The notes under the pieces were generated by a model that made no database searches, was not told the origin of the DNA, and saw nothing but the letters and a program-made list of their open reading frames with translations. The position numbers and the translations under genes were made by a program. A stretch of DNA of 64,000 bases from Larimichthys crocea (Eukaryota > Chordata > Actinopteri > Sciaenidae), in contig NC_040018.1 in assembly GCF_000972845.2 (NCBI RefSeq), forward strand, positions 13,117,157 through 13,181,156, given 5' to 3'. This document shows positions 1 through 15,275 of the stretch, piece after piece (position 1 is the stretch's first letter; each line of letters opens with the position of its first letter).

Positions 1-3281
<3,281 letters not shown>

Positions 3282-5361
3282 GGATACACTGATCCTCTTT
3301 CAATGCCTCTGCCCCTCTCTTACTCCTCTAGCCCTATTCCCAGCATGCTGCAGCATGGAGCGCCAGGGGCACCATAACCATATTGCCTTGACACCTCCTT
3401 TGCAGCCTTAGAGCCTCAAGAACCTGGTTGACTGTAGAGAAAGGAACGTGAGGGACATAAGACTGGTGAAAAGAAGTGTTCACTATTGTTTTCATTTTGT
3501 TTTTTACTTGACCAAAGGAATTTATTTTTCTGTTCGGGGGGGATCAGTAAAACACTTATTATTAACATTATTATTTACAATGTTATCGTACCTTAATTTG
3601 ATGGTTTGGCCGAGCACTCTTATAGTGTTACTGTTTTCTCACAGGATTTATTTCACTGATAAGTTTGATTTTGATTCTCTTGGGTGGCCTAACTACTAAA
3701 CGTGCTTTGGGGTGGGGGGGGATACAAAACTTGACGTTCTGGTCATGGAGAAAATCAGTCATCACCACTTAGTGTCATGATCTCCAGTTGAACTTCTCTC
3801 AGATGTCTTCGAATCTTGTAATTGGGTATGTAGTCATTGGCTGGATCTGATATGTGATGTTATGCTCCTCCCGCTGCCAAGATATTAAGCAGAGCACAGG
3901 CTGTTGTGGTAAGAATCTTTTTGTGCAAAGCTTGAAATTGTTGTTTAAAAATAAAACGTAAAATCATCAAATAAAGACATCAAAATAATTCGTTTGTGTA
4001 TTGGTCCCTTTGATTGTAAAGCCTGTTGTCGTCTCAATAAGAAAGTGAGTGAGCAGTAATATATACTCAAGAGGGACATCTTAACCAGAATGGATCATTT
4101 CTTCACTCCACAATCCTTTATAATTTGTTTTGCATAATGATCAAAAGGGAGAGAATACCTGTGCTGCCAGTATGCATTTGCAGAGTCCACAAGCAATCTA
4201 CACAAACAAGTTTTATATATGGTCAGGCCTTTACTTAGACTAAACAAATTAAAACCAAGCGATTTAACCCTAATAAAACTTGGCTTTTACTTTAAAAGAT
4301 ACAGATTATATCCTTTATTCAGTTAACGTGGAAGCAAAAACTAAAAACAGATTAGATGCTAAATAAAAAATTCAGTAATACAAGAATCAAAGATTTTAAA
4401 TCCCTACACAAGCCCTGTCATACATTGAATAAATCAAGACACAGTAAAACATATAGAGGATCCTTGGGGGTAAATATTAAATGAAATAGTTTTAACATAA
4501 CTCTTTGAGTTTTTATCTCCTCCAAACATTTATTATATTAGTATTTTTTCCTTTTTTACCTCGTCCTTATGGCAGAGAAGAAAATCGTTGTTCAAAATGT
4601 CTTGTAACAGTCAATCTCTGCATTTTCTAATGCACCGGGTACCAGAACACTTTCTTTCAAAGGTTGATTATTGACTTTTTAGTCATTATGATGGAATAGA
4701 GAATCTGCTCCAAGTTGCCCAATCCACTGGAATCATATGCCTCAGACATGATTTCTTTTTTTTACTATTGCCAGCCTGTTTATGACGTCAAACTACCCTG
4801 TGTGCCTACCCTGCTGGAAACTTGGAACAGGAACGAGTGATAGCACAGAGGAAGAAATGGTCTGAAGCTTTCTTTCAATGCCTGTAAAATTCTCAGTTTC
4901 ATGTTGAAGCATCTTTCTACACAACATGGACTTAAATTCCATAAACACCATGACACTGCCTCCTAACCGAGCAGTACGTCTGTTACAGAGGATAAATATC
5001 CTGTTATAATAAATTTAGCCCCACATAGGCGGGCTTAGCAGATTCTTTCTTTGACTAAGAAACCTCAAAAAAACAAACACCTGTGTAGGCCAACTTTTTC
5101 CATAGAAGATATTGCTCAGGAATTAATAATTGATCAAGAATCGTCAGATATTGTCAGTTATAGAGTCCCGTGTCTTTGGTGCTTGAGGAGCAGAGCTGTC
5201 ATCTGATGGTGCTGAATCGGAGCAGGTGTGGAGAAAAGTTATGACTTGCTGTTCCAGTGAAAACACTTCCCTCCCTCTTTGAGCCATGTCCTCCTCTCTT
5301 GGGCTTCCTGCTCCTCTGCTGCAGGTGTGTATGCAGGTATCCTAAGATGATGGCATACACG
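3282..5361. other. btbd10 3' UTR and convergent gap to bmal1
   Basis: The first ~700 bases are the probable btbd10 3' UTR. The remainder is AT-rich and would include the bmal1 3' UTR on the minus strand. Candidate minus-strand AATAAA signals lie at 4529-4534 and 4314-4319. I specifically looked for a minus-strand frame with the canonical BMAL1 terminal domain (EAAMAVIMSLLEAD) and found none. Confidence 0.5.
3950..3975 (+). terminator. Likely poly(A) signals of btbd10
   Basis: Two AATAAA hexamers occur at 3950-3955 and 3970-3975, about 670 bases after the btbd10 stop codon. No further plus-strand gene follows. This implies a 3' UTR of about 0.7 kb; cleavage was not tested. Confidence 0.6.
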
Positions 5362-5591
5362 CTAGGCACAACTCTCAGCATAAACATCTTGTCCAGCCAC
5401 CAGTGCTTCAAGAACATCCTCCGCAGCCTGAGCTGATGTTGTCACGTCCTGCGTCGTCCTGTAGTCATGTGCTTGGTTGTCTCTGTCCTTCTCCGTCCAT
5501 ACGTCCACCTGGCTGCCCAGAGCTGCAGATGCCACGGATGAAACTGCCTTCTGGCCCTCTGAGATCATGGTGGACATGTCCGTCCTTATCA
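5362..5591 (-). CDS. Doubtful terminal exon of bmal1 with two competing reading frames
   Basis: A pyrimidine-rich acceptor (CCTCCCCCTAG) precedes base 5591. Joined in frame to the exon at 6343-6235 it adds 41 codons after the split Ser and stops at 5465-5467. A second AG seven bases later starts an exon at 5584; that choice opens another frame for 73 residues to a stop at 5362-5364, including TTSAQAAEDVLEALVAGQDV. Neither tail resembles the BMAL1 C-terminus convincingly. The second contains an Ala/Leu/Val helix-like stretch that is only vaguely like the normal terminal helix. Transcript data would be needed to choose a frame, or to show that this exon is not used at all. Confidence 0.35.
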
Positions 5592-8500
5592 CTAGGGGGA
5601 GGTAAACATGGAGTTATTTATGAAAGCAACCAATCTGCAATATTTGATTTCACAGTTTTCATTTTTTATGCTCATATAATGAGCATTGCTAAGAGAAAAA
5701 CATTTAAAATTTTACACTTCCCTCTGACCCTGAATTCTCACTCTCAGTTTGTTAAAACAATGAATTGAAACTCTATTTTTGCGCTGTTGCTTTAACTGTT
5801 TGACAACAAATCAAATAAAATTTTATTTGTATAGCCCAAAGTCACAAAACGCATTTGCCTCGGAGGGCTTTACAGTCTGTACAGGGAGTGACACCATCTG
5901 TCCTAAGAGAGAAAGAGAGACAGAGAGAGAGATAAAGAGAGAGTCCCCTGGCAGTCTAGTCCTATGGCAGCATAACTAAGGGATGCCCTGAGCCAGCCCT
6001 AACTATAAGCTCTATCAAAAAGGAAAGTCTTAAGTCTACTCTTAAAGGGGTTGACCATGTCTGCCTCCCAAACTCAGAATGGTAGTTTGTTCCATAGAAG
6101 ATGTGTTTGATAGCTGAAAGCTCTGGCTCCCAATCTACTTTTGGAAACTATAGGAACCACAAGGAACCCAGCATCCTGAGAGCGCAGTCTTCTAGACAAC
6201 AGCCAGGTAATTGAAATATGGGAAATAGTTATACCTCCGGATTTCCAAAAGTTCCTCTGCAATCATTCGCCCAATCTTCCCAGCGCCTGCCTTTGTACCA
6301 CCAGAAATTCCAGGCACTGTTTGGAGACCTGGCTTCCCATCACCTGCAATAAGACATGGCTGTAAGATATCTTTATCTTCTGCTTTTGCTTTGGTGAATG
6401 AACACATATACTAAAGGGCTGTGTCATTATCACCTGGCATCAGTACAGTGGCCATTGTGCGAGGTGAGTCAGCAGACAGATAACTGCTTTCAGGTCTGTC
6501 TTCTGAAGGACTGCTTTGTCAATAAAAAGAAAGAGCAAAGAGGCATGTCTGTGTATCATGTCATAGCTAAACATATTTACTGGACTACTTAACCTATAGC
6601 TGTCAAACAGCATCTGCAGATATCCTGCTTGTATTCTGCACTCTGTCAGCCAGCAGATACTGAAGCTCTCTCTTCTTTATGTTAAGCCATGCTAGCCACT
6701 AGTGACTCTAAGGATGACATTGAAGGTCTGCTGGTTGGTCAGTCCACCATTTTTGCCCAAACTGAAATGTGGCATTCATGCTCCCCAGAGGATGAATCTC
6801 CACAGACTTAGATATCTCAACAATTATTTGATTGATTGCCATGAAATGTACAAAAGATATTTAAGGTCACTAGCAGATACACTGTACATCAATATAGTAA
6901 CATGCTAACAAATAAAAAATAAACTTTATAATGTAAGACTGTGTGGCAATCTAATGCATCGTAAAAAAGTTACAACACAAAATGTAACACTAGAAACAGC
7001 AAATCAAAAGAGAATATTAAATAATAGGATGAAAAAACACAATATTATATTATAAGCTAGAAAAGGACAGTTTTACTTACCTGACTACAGTGTTGGTAGA
7101 GACAATGTACTCCACTTCTTTGGTCCAAGGGTTTGTGAAACTGAACCAGCGGCTTCTTAGTGTGATGAATGAGCCATCTTTTATTTTTAACCTGTAGCAA
7201 TTCGTATTGATCTTCTCTCTCATCTTCAGCACTTACAGCAGACAGCGACAGAGGGGGACAAGGACAGGTAATGGATGAACCGTCCACAGGTAAGATGAAT
7301 TACAACACGATTTTCACCCATTGCTCCATTCTGCTACAGAAATGGCAGCAAAGCACTGTAATTCCACCAGAGCAGATCAGACTGCCATATAATTACTCTA
7401 CATGGACAGCAGTCCTATATTAATACTGTAGCTGTGTGCAACATACAGTTAATAAAGTGTAGTGTTGTCCCTTCTGTAAGATAAATACCTTGCCTGTGGC
7501 ATTCTGCTAAATGAGCAATGTCATCTTCATGAAAGTATTCATAAAATGAAGTTCCCAGCAGCTCTTGAGGTAAATAGGCCAAAATGGCAGTGGCCCTAAG
7601 AAGAAAAAGAGCATGTTCACTGAGAATGGAATCTTATTTTATTTGAGTTATATTAGATTACTAATCTGAAACAGGACTGATAAAGTGTGTGCACATAAAC
7701 ATTAAATACAAGTTTATTCAAATCTATTGATATGAAACCAGATTTTGTGGTAAAAGTCTCACCTTTGATCTACAAAGACAAACTTCCCGTCGATAGCATG
7801 ACGTGAAACAAACTCCATGGGTTTGACCTTGACGTGACTCTGCACTGGCTGTGAAACAGTGTGAGGATGCAACCGACCAACAGCCACCAGACAGCTTAAG
7901 TTACATCCCTCATTGTCCGGCTCATTATTTTCATCCAGATCCACCTCAGTGGGGGACCAACTTTTTAAGTAACCAGTGCTGTGAATGGTGCAGAAGCCCT
8001 TACGATCAGCTGTGAAGAAAGGAGAAGTGTTCAGGTGTCTTCTAAGATGATAATGCTACTGTGTGTGCACCAGAAATTCAGTAAAATGTACTACCATTTT
8101 TCTTCAAGCAGCTGGACAAAAAAGCTTCATCTTCCATACTGCGATTGCACTTCATCCTGCAGAAAAAGGAGCGTCTCACCCCAGAACAAAGTCTTAAAGA
8201 GTGTGCGTTGCCATCTGTCTTCACTAAAGAACCACCTGAAAAGGAAACATTTAAAAAGTTAACAGAGATGGCAGCCTGTAAATTATAGTTTAATTTTATA
8301 ATGCTATGCAACACCAGTAAACTACAAGTACCAAAATATAGGTACAATGTCAAAAATATAAGATGGATATGGGAGCTGAAATATGTTGTTTAGGAGAAAT
8401 ATAAAAATAAATGACACTCTGGCTACATCTTTAAATATTTACAAGTACAGGTTTCTAACTGGGGTGTTTTATTCAGTGCTTATGTTGGCATATTAACAGA

Positions 8501-11500
8501 AATCATTTTCATTATTCCTCTAGTTCATGCTCATGCATTTACTGTAGATTACTTTTTGCATCAATGATTTTCTCTCGTAGTATGGTAACCACTGAGGACA
8601 GCTGCTCTTTGACTTTGCCAATGTCTTTAGGATGCAGGTAATCAAACAGACTCTGTCCAATCAGGTCATTCTGGGGACAAACAAACAAAATGCAGGAGGA
8701 GTAATCAGGGTTCAAGATGCAACATTATTATCTTGGGCCATAATACACAATTCAGTATCCACAATTTAGTTTAAAAATCATCACTAGTGAAGTCAAATGC
8801 GTAGCATGGTAATGTAAGATATACAACACTTTTCATGTATCATTCAACATAAAGGATTGATTCTCAACAGCACCTACCTGGCTGTAGTTTAGGATCTTGT
8901 ACACTGATTCAGAAACAAACAATATTTTTCCTCGATCACAGTCAACAACAAACAGAAAGCCATCAGCTGCCTGTGGACAATAGAGGAGATTAGATAGAGA
9001 ACTGGACAGACCAACACAAAGAGGGTTTTCATAGATTCTAACATCTAAATGAGCAAATCTGTAAAACATGAGGCTAGAGCTGACCTAAGGCTCGTAGTGG
9101 CACAAAACAAGATTGAATTTGTTGTGCGAATACACCTCCCTCTGATCCACTGATTTCCTAGCCTTGCATTGACAGTGTGAGTAGAGTAGTTCAGAGACTT
9201 TGACTGCAACTTTCTCCACCTTGTCTGAAAACAGATGCCTGTGTATGGAAATGTCATTTTGCAGTGTTTTTCTGGGTCTGCCCTTTGCTGTTTCACTCCA
9301 TCCTCCAGACCTGGAACAAGTTCATAGTGCCCAGGGACATCCTTAAACACCAGCTAACCTGCAGAATGATCACATCTCAGCTACCTTTATCTGCAGTCTC
9401 AATCTTTTAGTCATTACCCAGAGCTGATGACCATAGCTGAGGGGGTGTTGTTGTTGTTGTGGGCTGCTCTGGTCCAAAAATGCCAGGACCGATTTTTTGT
9501 CCCAGTCCGCCCATGATTGCAGGTAGGTAGTCAAGTGTTTATAGGACACTCTGTGTTAACTTGCTTTCATGGCGCACTTTTCTGTTCTCACCAGCACCAC
9601 CATTTCTCCACTGGAGCTGAGGTCTCTGGCAAATGAACTGTACACTACTACAGTTTTCTTCTCACCAGAACGTTTATTTGGCTTCGAAGTGTCATACCCT
9701 GCAGCTTCTCCGACCAAGTAAGGGGCTAAACACACAACACAACATTTCTAAGACAACATTGATTATTTCCAGTACATTTGGTCATTTGAATCAGTTTCCA
9801 GGTTTTTTCATGACTGGAAAAATAGTCTTGAAATTCACAGGTTTTCCAGGATGCAAGGAACCCTGATTACTTTAGGTGCTAAAGACTAATCCCTAGAATA
9901 ATTGATACCTACATCAAGTGACTTTTCGCCACTTGGGGGCAGTGTAACAATATGTAAACAAAACACTAACACATTATTACATAAAGGTTAGCACATCAGC
10001 ATAACATTAGCAACCATTTGGAGTCTTTAAGTGTTTAAGTCCACCTGATGAATGTAAGTCTAATATCTTATCCTTGTCCTCTGATTTTGGTCTCCACCAA
10101 CTCCTGAGTGAATTATCCACCATGCTCTCCACGCACACATAAAAGGATTACCTCTGGCCACCATCTGCTGCCTCCTCACTTTAACTGACTAATCAACAAA
10201 CCCTTCTCCTGAGAGAGAACCGCATCCAGACCAGCCTCTGTGATCCTCCCCATCTGTCCTACAAACCACTCCACCAAACATATTGGTCATGGTCCAATGA
10301 TGGCTCTAAATTTAACCATCAAATTACTCTGACCATAAAAACTACATTACAAATAACCACTTGATTATGTGGCTTCCCTCTGCAGTTGTGGCCCTGCCTG
10401 ACCTTACAGAATGTTTGAGCCATGGGTAACTATTATTCATTAACTGTGACAAGTAGAAAAGTAACAGCACCGCTCAGACAATGAAGTATCTGTGAGGATG
10501 CCAATGTCTGCTCTAATTGACTGTACATGGCAGTTATTTGTGGGCAAAGCAATATTGAAAAATTAAATTGCACACGCACATTGCACCAGAAACTAACCAT
10601 TACTGATCAAGCCAAGCAAACAAGGGAGGGGTTCTCATCCCAACTCAAATAAAACAGATTCAGATTATGAGATGTGCTCTCAGGGTGTTTTTGAGCATAC
10701 AAATGGCTCCTGTAGTTAGCAGTGAAGTGGGTGCTGTCTTCCACAGGGCTGTTTCTAATGGCTTTTTGTAGTACAACTAGATTTGCATGAATTAATAAAT
10801 ACTGTAAAAGAAAAGATTACACTCTTAGTAATACATACATTTTTCATTTTCATCCACGAAGGTAGACCTACCCTCTGTAATAAGTGTTTAAGCTCCTCAT
10901 CTGGTAAGAATGCAGGTTTGTGATTAACTTCTGCGTAACGGTTGCCAGCAGAACCTGCTTTTCATGAGACAGAATGTTAATCATGTATTTAAACACAGAT
11001 CATCTTCAGTCTTTAACTCTAACAATCATCAGTCATCATCCTCTCACCTCGTAACATCTTTATGTGCTGGACTGCCATACGCAGGACTGAGAGTTTGTCC
11101 AGTTTGCGTGATTTAGCGTAGGGCACTAATGATGCCAACTCATCTATGAAGCTGTTCATCTTGTCCCTACGTCTCTTCTCTGTCTGACTGTGAGTCCTCC
11201 TGTGACACACGAACAGTAAGGAGATCATTTCAATTCTTGTTTTCATCCTGTAAAGGTTCATGTGAAAACAAAAGCAGCTGTGGTCACCTGGGATTCTTAT
11301 TGCAGCCTTGCTGGTTGCCACAGTCCCTGTAGAAAGGATTGATTAAGCTTGTTAGGGCTTGTATATAATTAGAATATTAAGTGACATTTTTTAGAGATCC
11401 AGCTCAATGTTTGACACAAAATAAAATGATAAAGTGGTGGATGTTAGTATCAAAGTCTATGACCCAAATGCACTTTTTCATTAGATGCCATTCATCCATT

Positions 11501-12441
11501 CACCCATCATGCATTATTAGATTATATACTATTTATAGTATACAGTGCTTTACATTTACATTTTCTCTGTGTGACTATGAAACACAGAGCAAATATACTA
11601 AATACTGTATTCTGATGTCTAACTGGTAATGTATGGTAATAAAACATGTTTATTCTGTTTGTCTTAAAGAAGATACAGCACGATTAAACTGATCATGATT
11701 GCAGATATTATTATTATTGCACAGTGGACAGATACTATAGCACACTACAGGGCTGACAGACTAACACATTCATGCCTATGGGCAATTTAGAATCAAATGA
11801 TCTGAATATCTTTTGACTGTAGAAGGAAAATTAACTGAACATACAGACAAATAGAAAAGAACAGAGCTGAGATTTAAACCCAAAACCACATGCCATAAGA
11901 ACATGCATTGTTTAAGTTGCATACTGTACATACCAACAACCACAGCTGAAGAACAAAAGATTTATATCTAACAAAATGTCTAAGGGAATGTGTTGTTCAA
12001 ATCAGTTTAATGTACCTAAAAACCTCTTTGTTGACATGGTACAAGATCAGACATACTAAAAATAAATCTGTAAAACCTATATTCATCATTCAGTGTTACT
12101 TTTTAAGCACATTATCTTTAACTTTCAATGCACTGTAACTCTGTATAGTGTTGCAGCTTTGTGTGTGTCAGATGGATAGCAGATCTATAAACAAAGGTCA
12201 TCTTACAACATTTATCCAAACAAGGTAACACTGAAACATCTAGAATAAATATGCAAACAGAAAGGAAACAAAAGCAACACTTTTGTACAGTCTTCGGGAG
12301 TAATGTGTGTGTCAGTAGACTGACTTACGGGTATATAGTGGAGCTTCCTTTGATTTTGAGAGTGAAGTTCTTGCTGGTTGCATCAGTGGAGCTGCTGATC
12401 TGGTTGGACACGAACCTGCTCGTCGAAGATGAAACATCCAT
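5465..12441 (-). CDS. bmal1: BMAL1/ARNTL-type bHLH-PAS clock transcription factor, divergent at both ends
   Basis: Exons, in gene order: 12441-12329, 11326-11288, 11199-11048, 10954-10872, 8970-8878, 8670-8553, 8235-8095, 8009-7763, 7595-7489, 7231-7081, 6495-6434, 6343-6235, then a doubtful last exon from 5591. The first twelve join in frame to 471 codons plus 2 nt. The bHLH reads [33 protein letters not shown] and [16 protein letters not shown], and the linker [12 protein letters not shown] and [17 protein letters not shown] reads [20 protein letters not shown] and [20 protein letters not shown], followed by [21 protein letters not shown]1 pairs with CLOCK/NPAS2 on E-boxes and drives per/cry. 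Odd points: translation must start at the second family methionine, the NRKRKG nuclear signal has become LKIKG, exon 2 is only 39 nt, and the bHLH loop lacks two residues. The activator tail is absent. The 3' end given uses the acceptor at 5592; predicted length is 513 aa against about 626 in human. BMAL2 is less likely given residue matches and synteny. Confidence 0.88.
5805..6225. repeat. Teleost dispersed repeat in the last bmal1 intron
   Basis: The stretch carries the widespread fish repeat signature TTTATTTGTATAGCCCAAAG with GAGGGCTTTACAGTCTGTAC. It then has a low-complexity GAGA tract and a conserved segment around GGAACCACAAGGAACCCAGC. The minus strand reads as a short open piece ending HLLWNKLPF, reminiscent of a decayed LINE-type coding region. 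It fills the intron to within a few tens of bases of the donor at 6234. Confidence 0.65.
9045..9620. other. Intronic bmal1 sequence with a possible degraded mobile-element piece
   Basis: This lies between the exons at 8970-8878 and 10954-10872. A 101-codon minus-strand frame occurs at 9350-9045. It matches no BMAL1 segment and no family I recognise, and it is flanked by a short GTT repeat near 9450. No function is claimed. Confidence 0.25.
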
Positions 12442-12457
12442 GCTTTGATCTGTCCAT
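12383..12457 (-). promoter_or_regulatory. Out-of-frame upstream ATG overlapping the bmal1 start
   Basis: The ATG at 12457-12455 sits where the usual BMAL1 initiator (MADQ...) should be, but an extra base puts it out of frame with the rest of exon 1. It opens a 24-codon frame ending in TGA inside exon 1. The frame that continues into the protein reads [10 protein letters not shown], so in-frame initiation must use the ATG at 12441-12439. Confidence 0.6.
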
Positions 12458-14689
12458 ATGGAGACGACTTCATAGAAGTACTGAAGGTGTTACATAGAAC
12501 ACAGTCATCAGGTCATTATAAAACTTGCCTCAATGTGAAAACAGCTGAGCACAATAATGGGATTTAGTTATCAAACTTAAAGCAGCATTAACAGCTGCAG
12601 CTCGCAGCATATGAGGCCTAGAGGAGGCAGACTCTCTCCACACATCTTATTCACCTGCTTGATAGTCAGTGCTCACACCTGAACAAGGTGGAATCAGGTG
12701 TGACATATATAAGAGGAAGCTGAACTTCAATCAAGATATGGTAAAACCCTTTAAGCTGAGTAATCTTAACTTTGTTGACTAAATAACGTCAAAAACACAA
12801 TCAGACAGGGTGCTTACGTGTGTTTTTTTTAACTGATCAAAATCTGCCTTGCATAAAACATGATACATTTGATAATGACATTTAAGCAGTCTGATGTAAC
12901 TGTCCTGTGAAAGGATCCTTATCGGTTATGTAAAAGTCTGCTGTTTTGTAGCGTATGTAGTAACAAGCTCAGTCTACAACTGAGTTGTCACTTACAATCA
13001 GTTTTTTTAAGGTAGAAGATATTGATTTAAAAAGTTCTTTTAGAAATACTTTTTCAAATATATTATAGTGGCATCCAGAAATAGTGAAATGGAGCATAAC
13101 GTCAGCCTTAAAATAAACAAAACAAAGATGAGCAGAATGAACAGATGGCAGGAGTAATCACACACCTGTTTTCACATTATCAGAGTCAGTCATATGAGCT
13201 TTGTGTTGGCTCCGGGGATTAAAGCATAATTTTGTCCACCCAGTTTCCAACGAAAAATCCTCATATTACTAAACATTATAATCCCTCTTTTTATATCCCA
13301 TCACTACATTGTTATTAGCCTGGTTCTTTTATTATTATATAACATCATCTCTGGTTTCGTCAGATCAAACTAAATGCGTTTTTAAGATATTCTTCTTCTC
13401 CATGCACTGCAAATGCGGGAAACACAAGCAAACCTAACAAAAGAGAACAAAATAGAGCTGAGACAAAAGTTTCTAGGGGAAATAAAAAGCCTCATGGGAA
13501 CTGTTCTTGAATGCTAACAAAGTAATTGTTGTTTTATCTTTGTTAAAATTGCTCATGCAACGCGGTCCAGTACAGAGGTAGGTAGCATTTCTTTAGTGTT
13601 TAAACTGTTTGGCAGGAATGATTGAAGAGATCATCTATGAAAAACCTCATAGAAACTAGTCTAACAGAAACTAAAAGAGGAGATGATTAGGACTTTGGCT
13701 CCTGATACATTATATCATCATCTATTCCACACCTGGATGTTCTTCTCCCCACCCGCAGTAAGAAAATGGAAAAAGACGTATTTTTTAAATTGAGTACAAT
13801 TGAGTACTCTGCTAAAAGAAGTTTAAATGATAAAAAAAAATAAAAATGCAATACTTGTATTAGGATGCAACACAGCTTTCTCCTCACCACCGGCAGCTCC
13901 TACAGTTTGACATTATTCAAAATCCCTATACTGTGTTTAACTGAAAATGTCATTGGTGTTGATATACCTTGTACATTAACTGTTATGGGACTCACCTACT
14001 CTGCACAATGTGGTTTAATAAAATTGTATTGATTGATGAAAAAGAAATGTCCCAGAAGAATGAACAGTCTCCATTTACTTTGATTTGACTCAAGGAAATT
14101 GCTTCATAAATGACATTTGAAGAAAAAAAAAAACAATCTCCAAAGAAAACAGCCCATCTTTGATAAGAAACAGAGCAGCTAATGCTGCAAGATCTCGGTT
14201 TAACTGGCCATCATGACTATTCGTTATTACTGTTTGTAGCAGCAGCAACAGTAACTTTTGTTTTTGCTGTTTTTGTTGTTGCTGAAAGAAGAAAAGAGAA
14301 AAAAGAACAAAAGAACACATTTTCAGCACCTTGATAATAGAGGTGACATAAGACAGTAATTCAACCGTCAAAAGGTCTGTATTGCCTTTCAAACATTGCT
14401 TAATAATCTCTTTTGGGCCATCGCCTCTTCTCACCACATGCTGGCAGTAGAACACAACTAAAAATCTCCACACTAACTAACTTACTATAAATTCTATTTA
14501 TCCAAGAGGTTTAAAATGTGTAAACAAAGTATTGCTGGTAAAAAAGTGCTGATAAAAAAGTGTTAGTCAAACATACAATTAATATTTGAATAGGTTGGTA
14601 AGATATTGGGTTGTGCAAGGAACAGACATCAGACCTAACATAAACTGTTCTGATGTTCTGCTGCAGAAGATGCTGGAAAAGTTGTCACC

Positions 14690-14718
14690 TTATTTATTTA
14701 TTTATTTATTTATTTATA
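14690..14718. repeat. (TTTA)n microsatellite
   Basis: Perfect tandem TTTA units, about seven copies. Confidence 0.9.
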
Positions 14719-15213
14719 ATTTATAGAGTATCAACAGTGAAAACTGGTGTGTTAGCCCAAATCACGGACACAACTGAATATTTATGTCCTGTCCTCTTTA
14801 CTAACAGTGATTAACAGCAATTCACAATATGCAATGATTTGCTTACTGTACATGTTTAAATGTATGATGCAAATAATTATGGGTTTGGAAACCGAAGTGA
14901 AAGAGCTGGACGATCATCCTCATGCACAGTTCTTACATTTCCCATTAGAGACAGCAGTGAGAAGGACTCACTTTCACTGTAAGTTTAAACCAGTCTTGTG
15001 TTGCCATTTGCAGTAAGTCCACTAGGAGTACTGACAGATGTTGATGTCTACTGTGAATGACAGTGACTCTCACATGGCTCAGAGGGTCAGTTATAATGTC
15101 CTCAGACACAATTACAGTTTGAAAGTAGTCAGACTTCCAGTCAGTCCAGGGTTACTGAGTTCAGACCAGCACATCTTGCTGCTGGGTTTCCCTCAGAAAC
15201 CTCAGACTCTGCT

Positions 15214-15275
15214 GCATTACATTACATTACACTACATTACATTTATTTGACAGATACTTTGGTCCAAACTCATAG
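15214..15275. repeat. (ATTAC)n tract with fish repeat sequence
   Basis: Tandem CATTA/ATTAC units lead into TTTATTTGACAGATACTTTG. That is a common fish dispersed sequence usually found as ATTACATTTATTTGGCAGACG-type copies. Family not assigned. Confidence 0.5.

Noticed and set aside
9045..9350. 101-codon minus-strand frame inside a bmal1 intron
   Set aside because: No similarity to bmal1 or a family I know; kept only as a possible repeat remnant.
14090..14473. 127-codon minus-strand frame with Gln/Leu runs
   Set aside because: Low-complexity translation of a CAG/AAC-like tract; no domain, no splice or start context.
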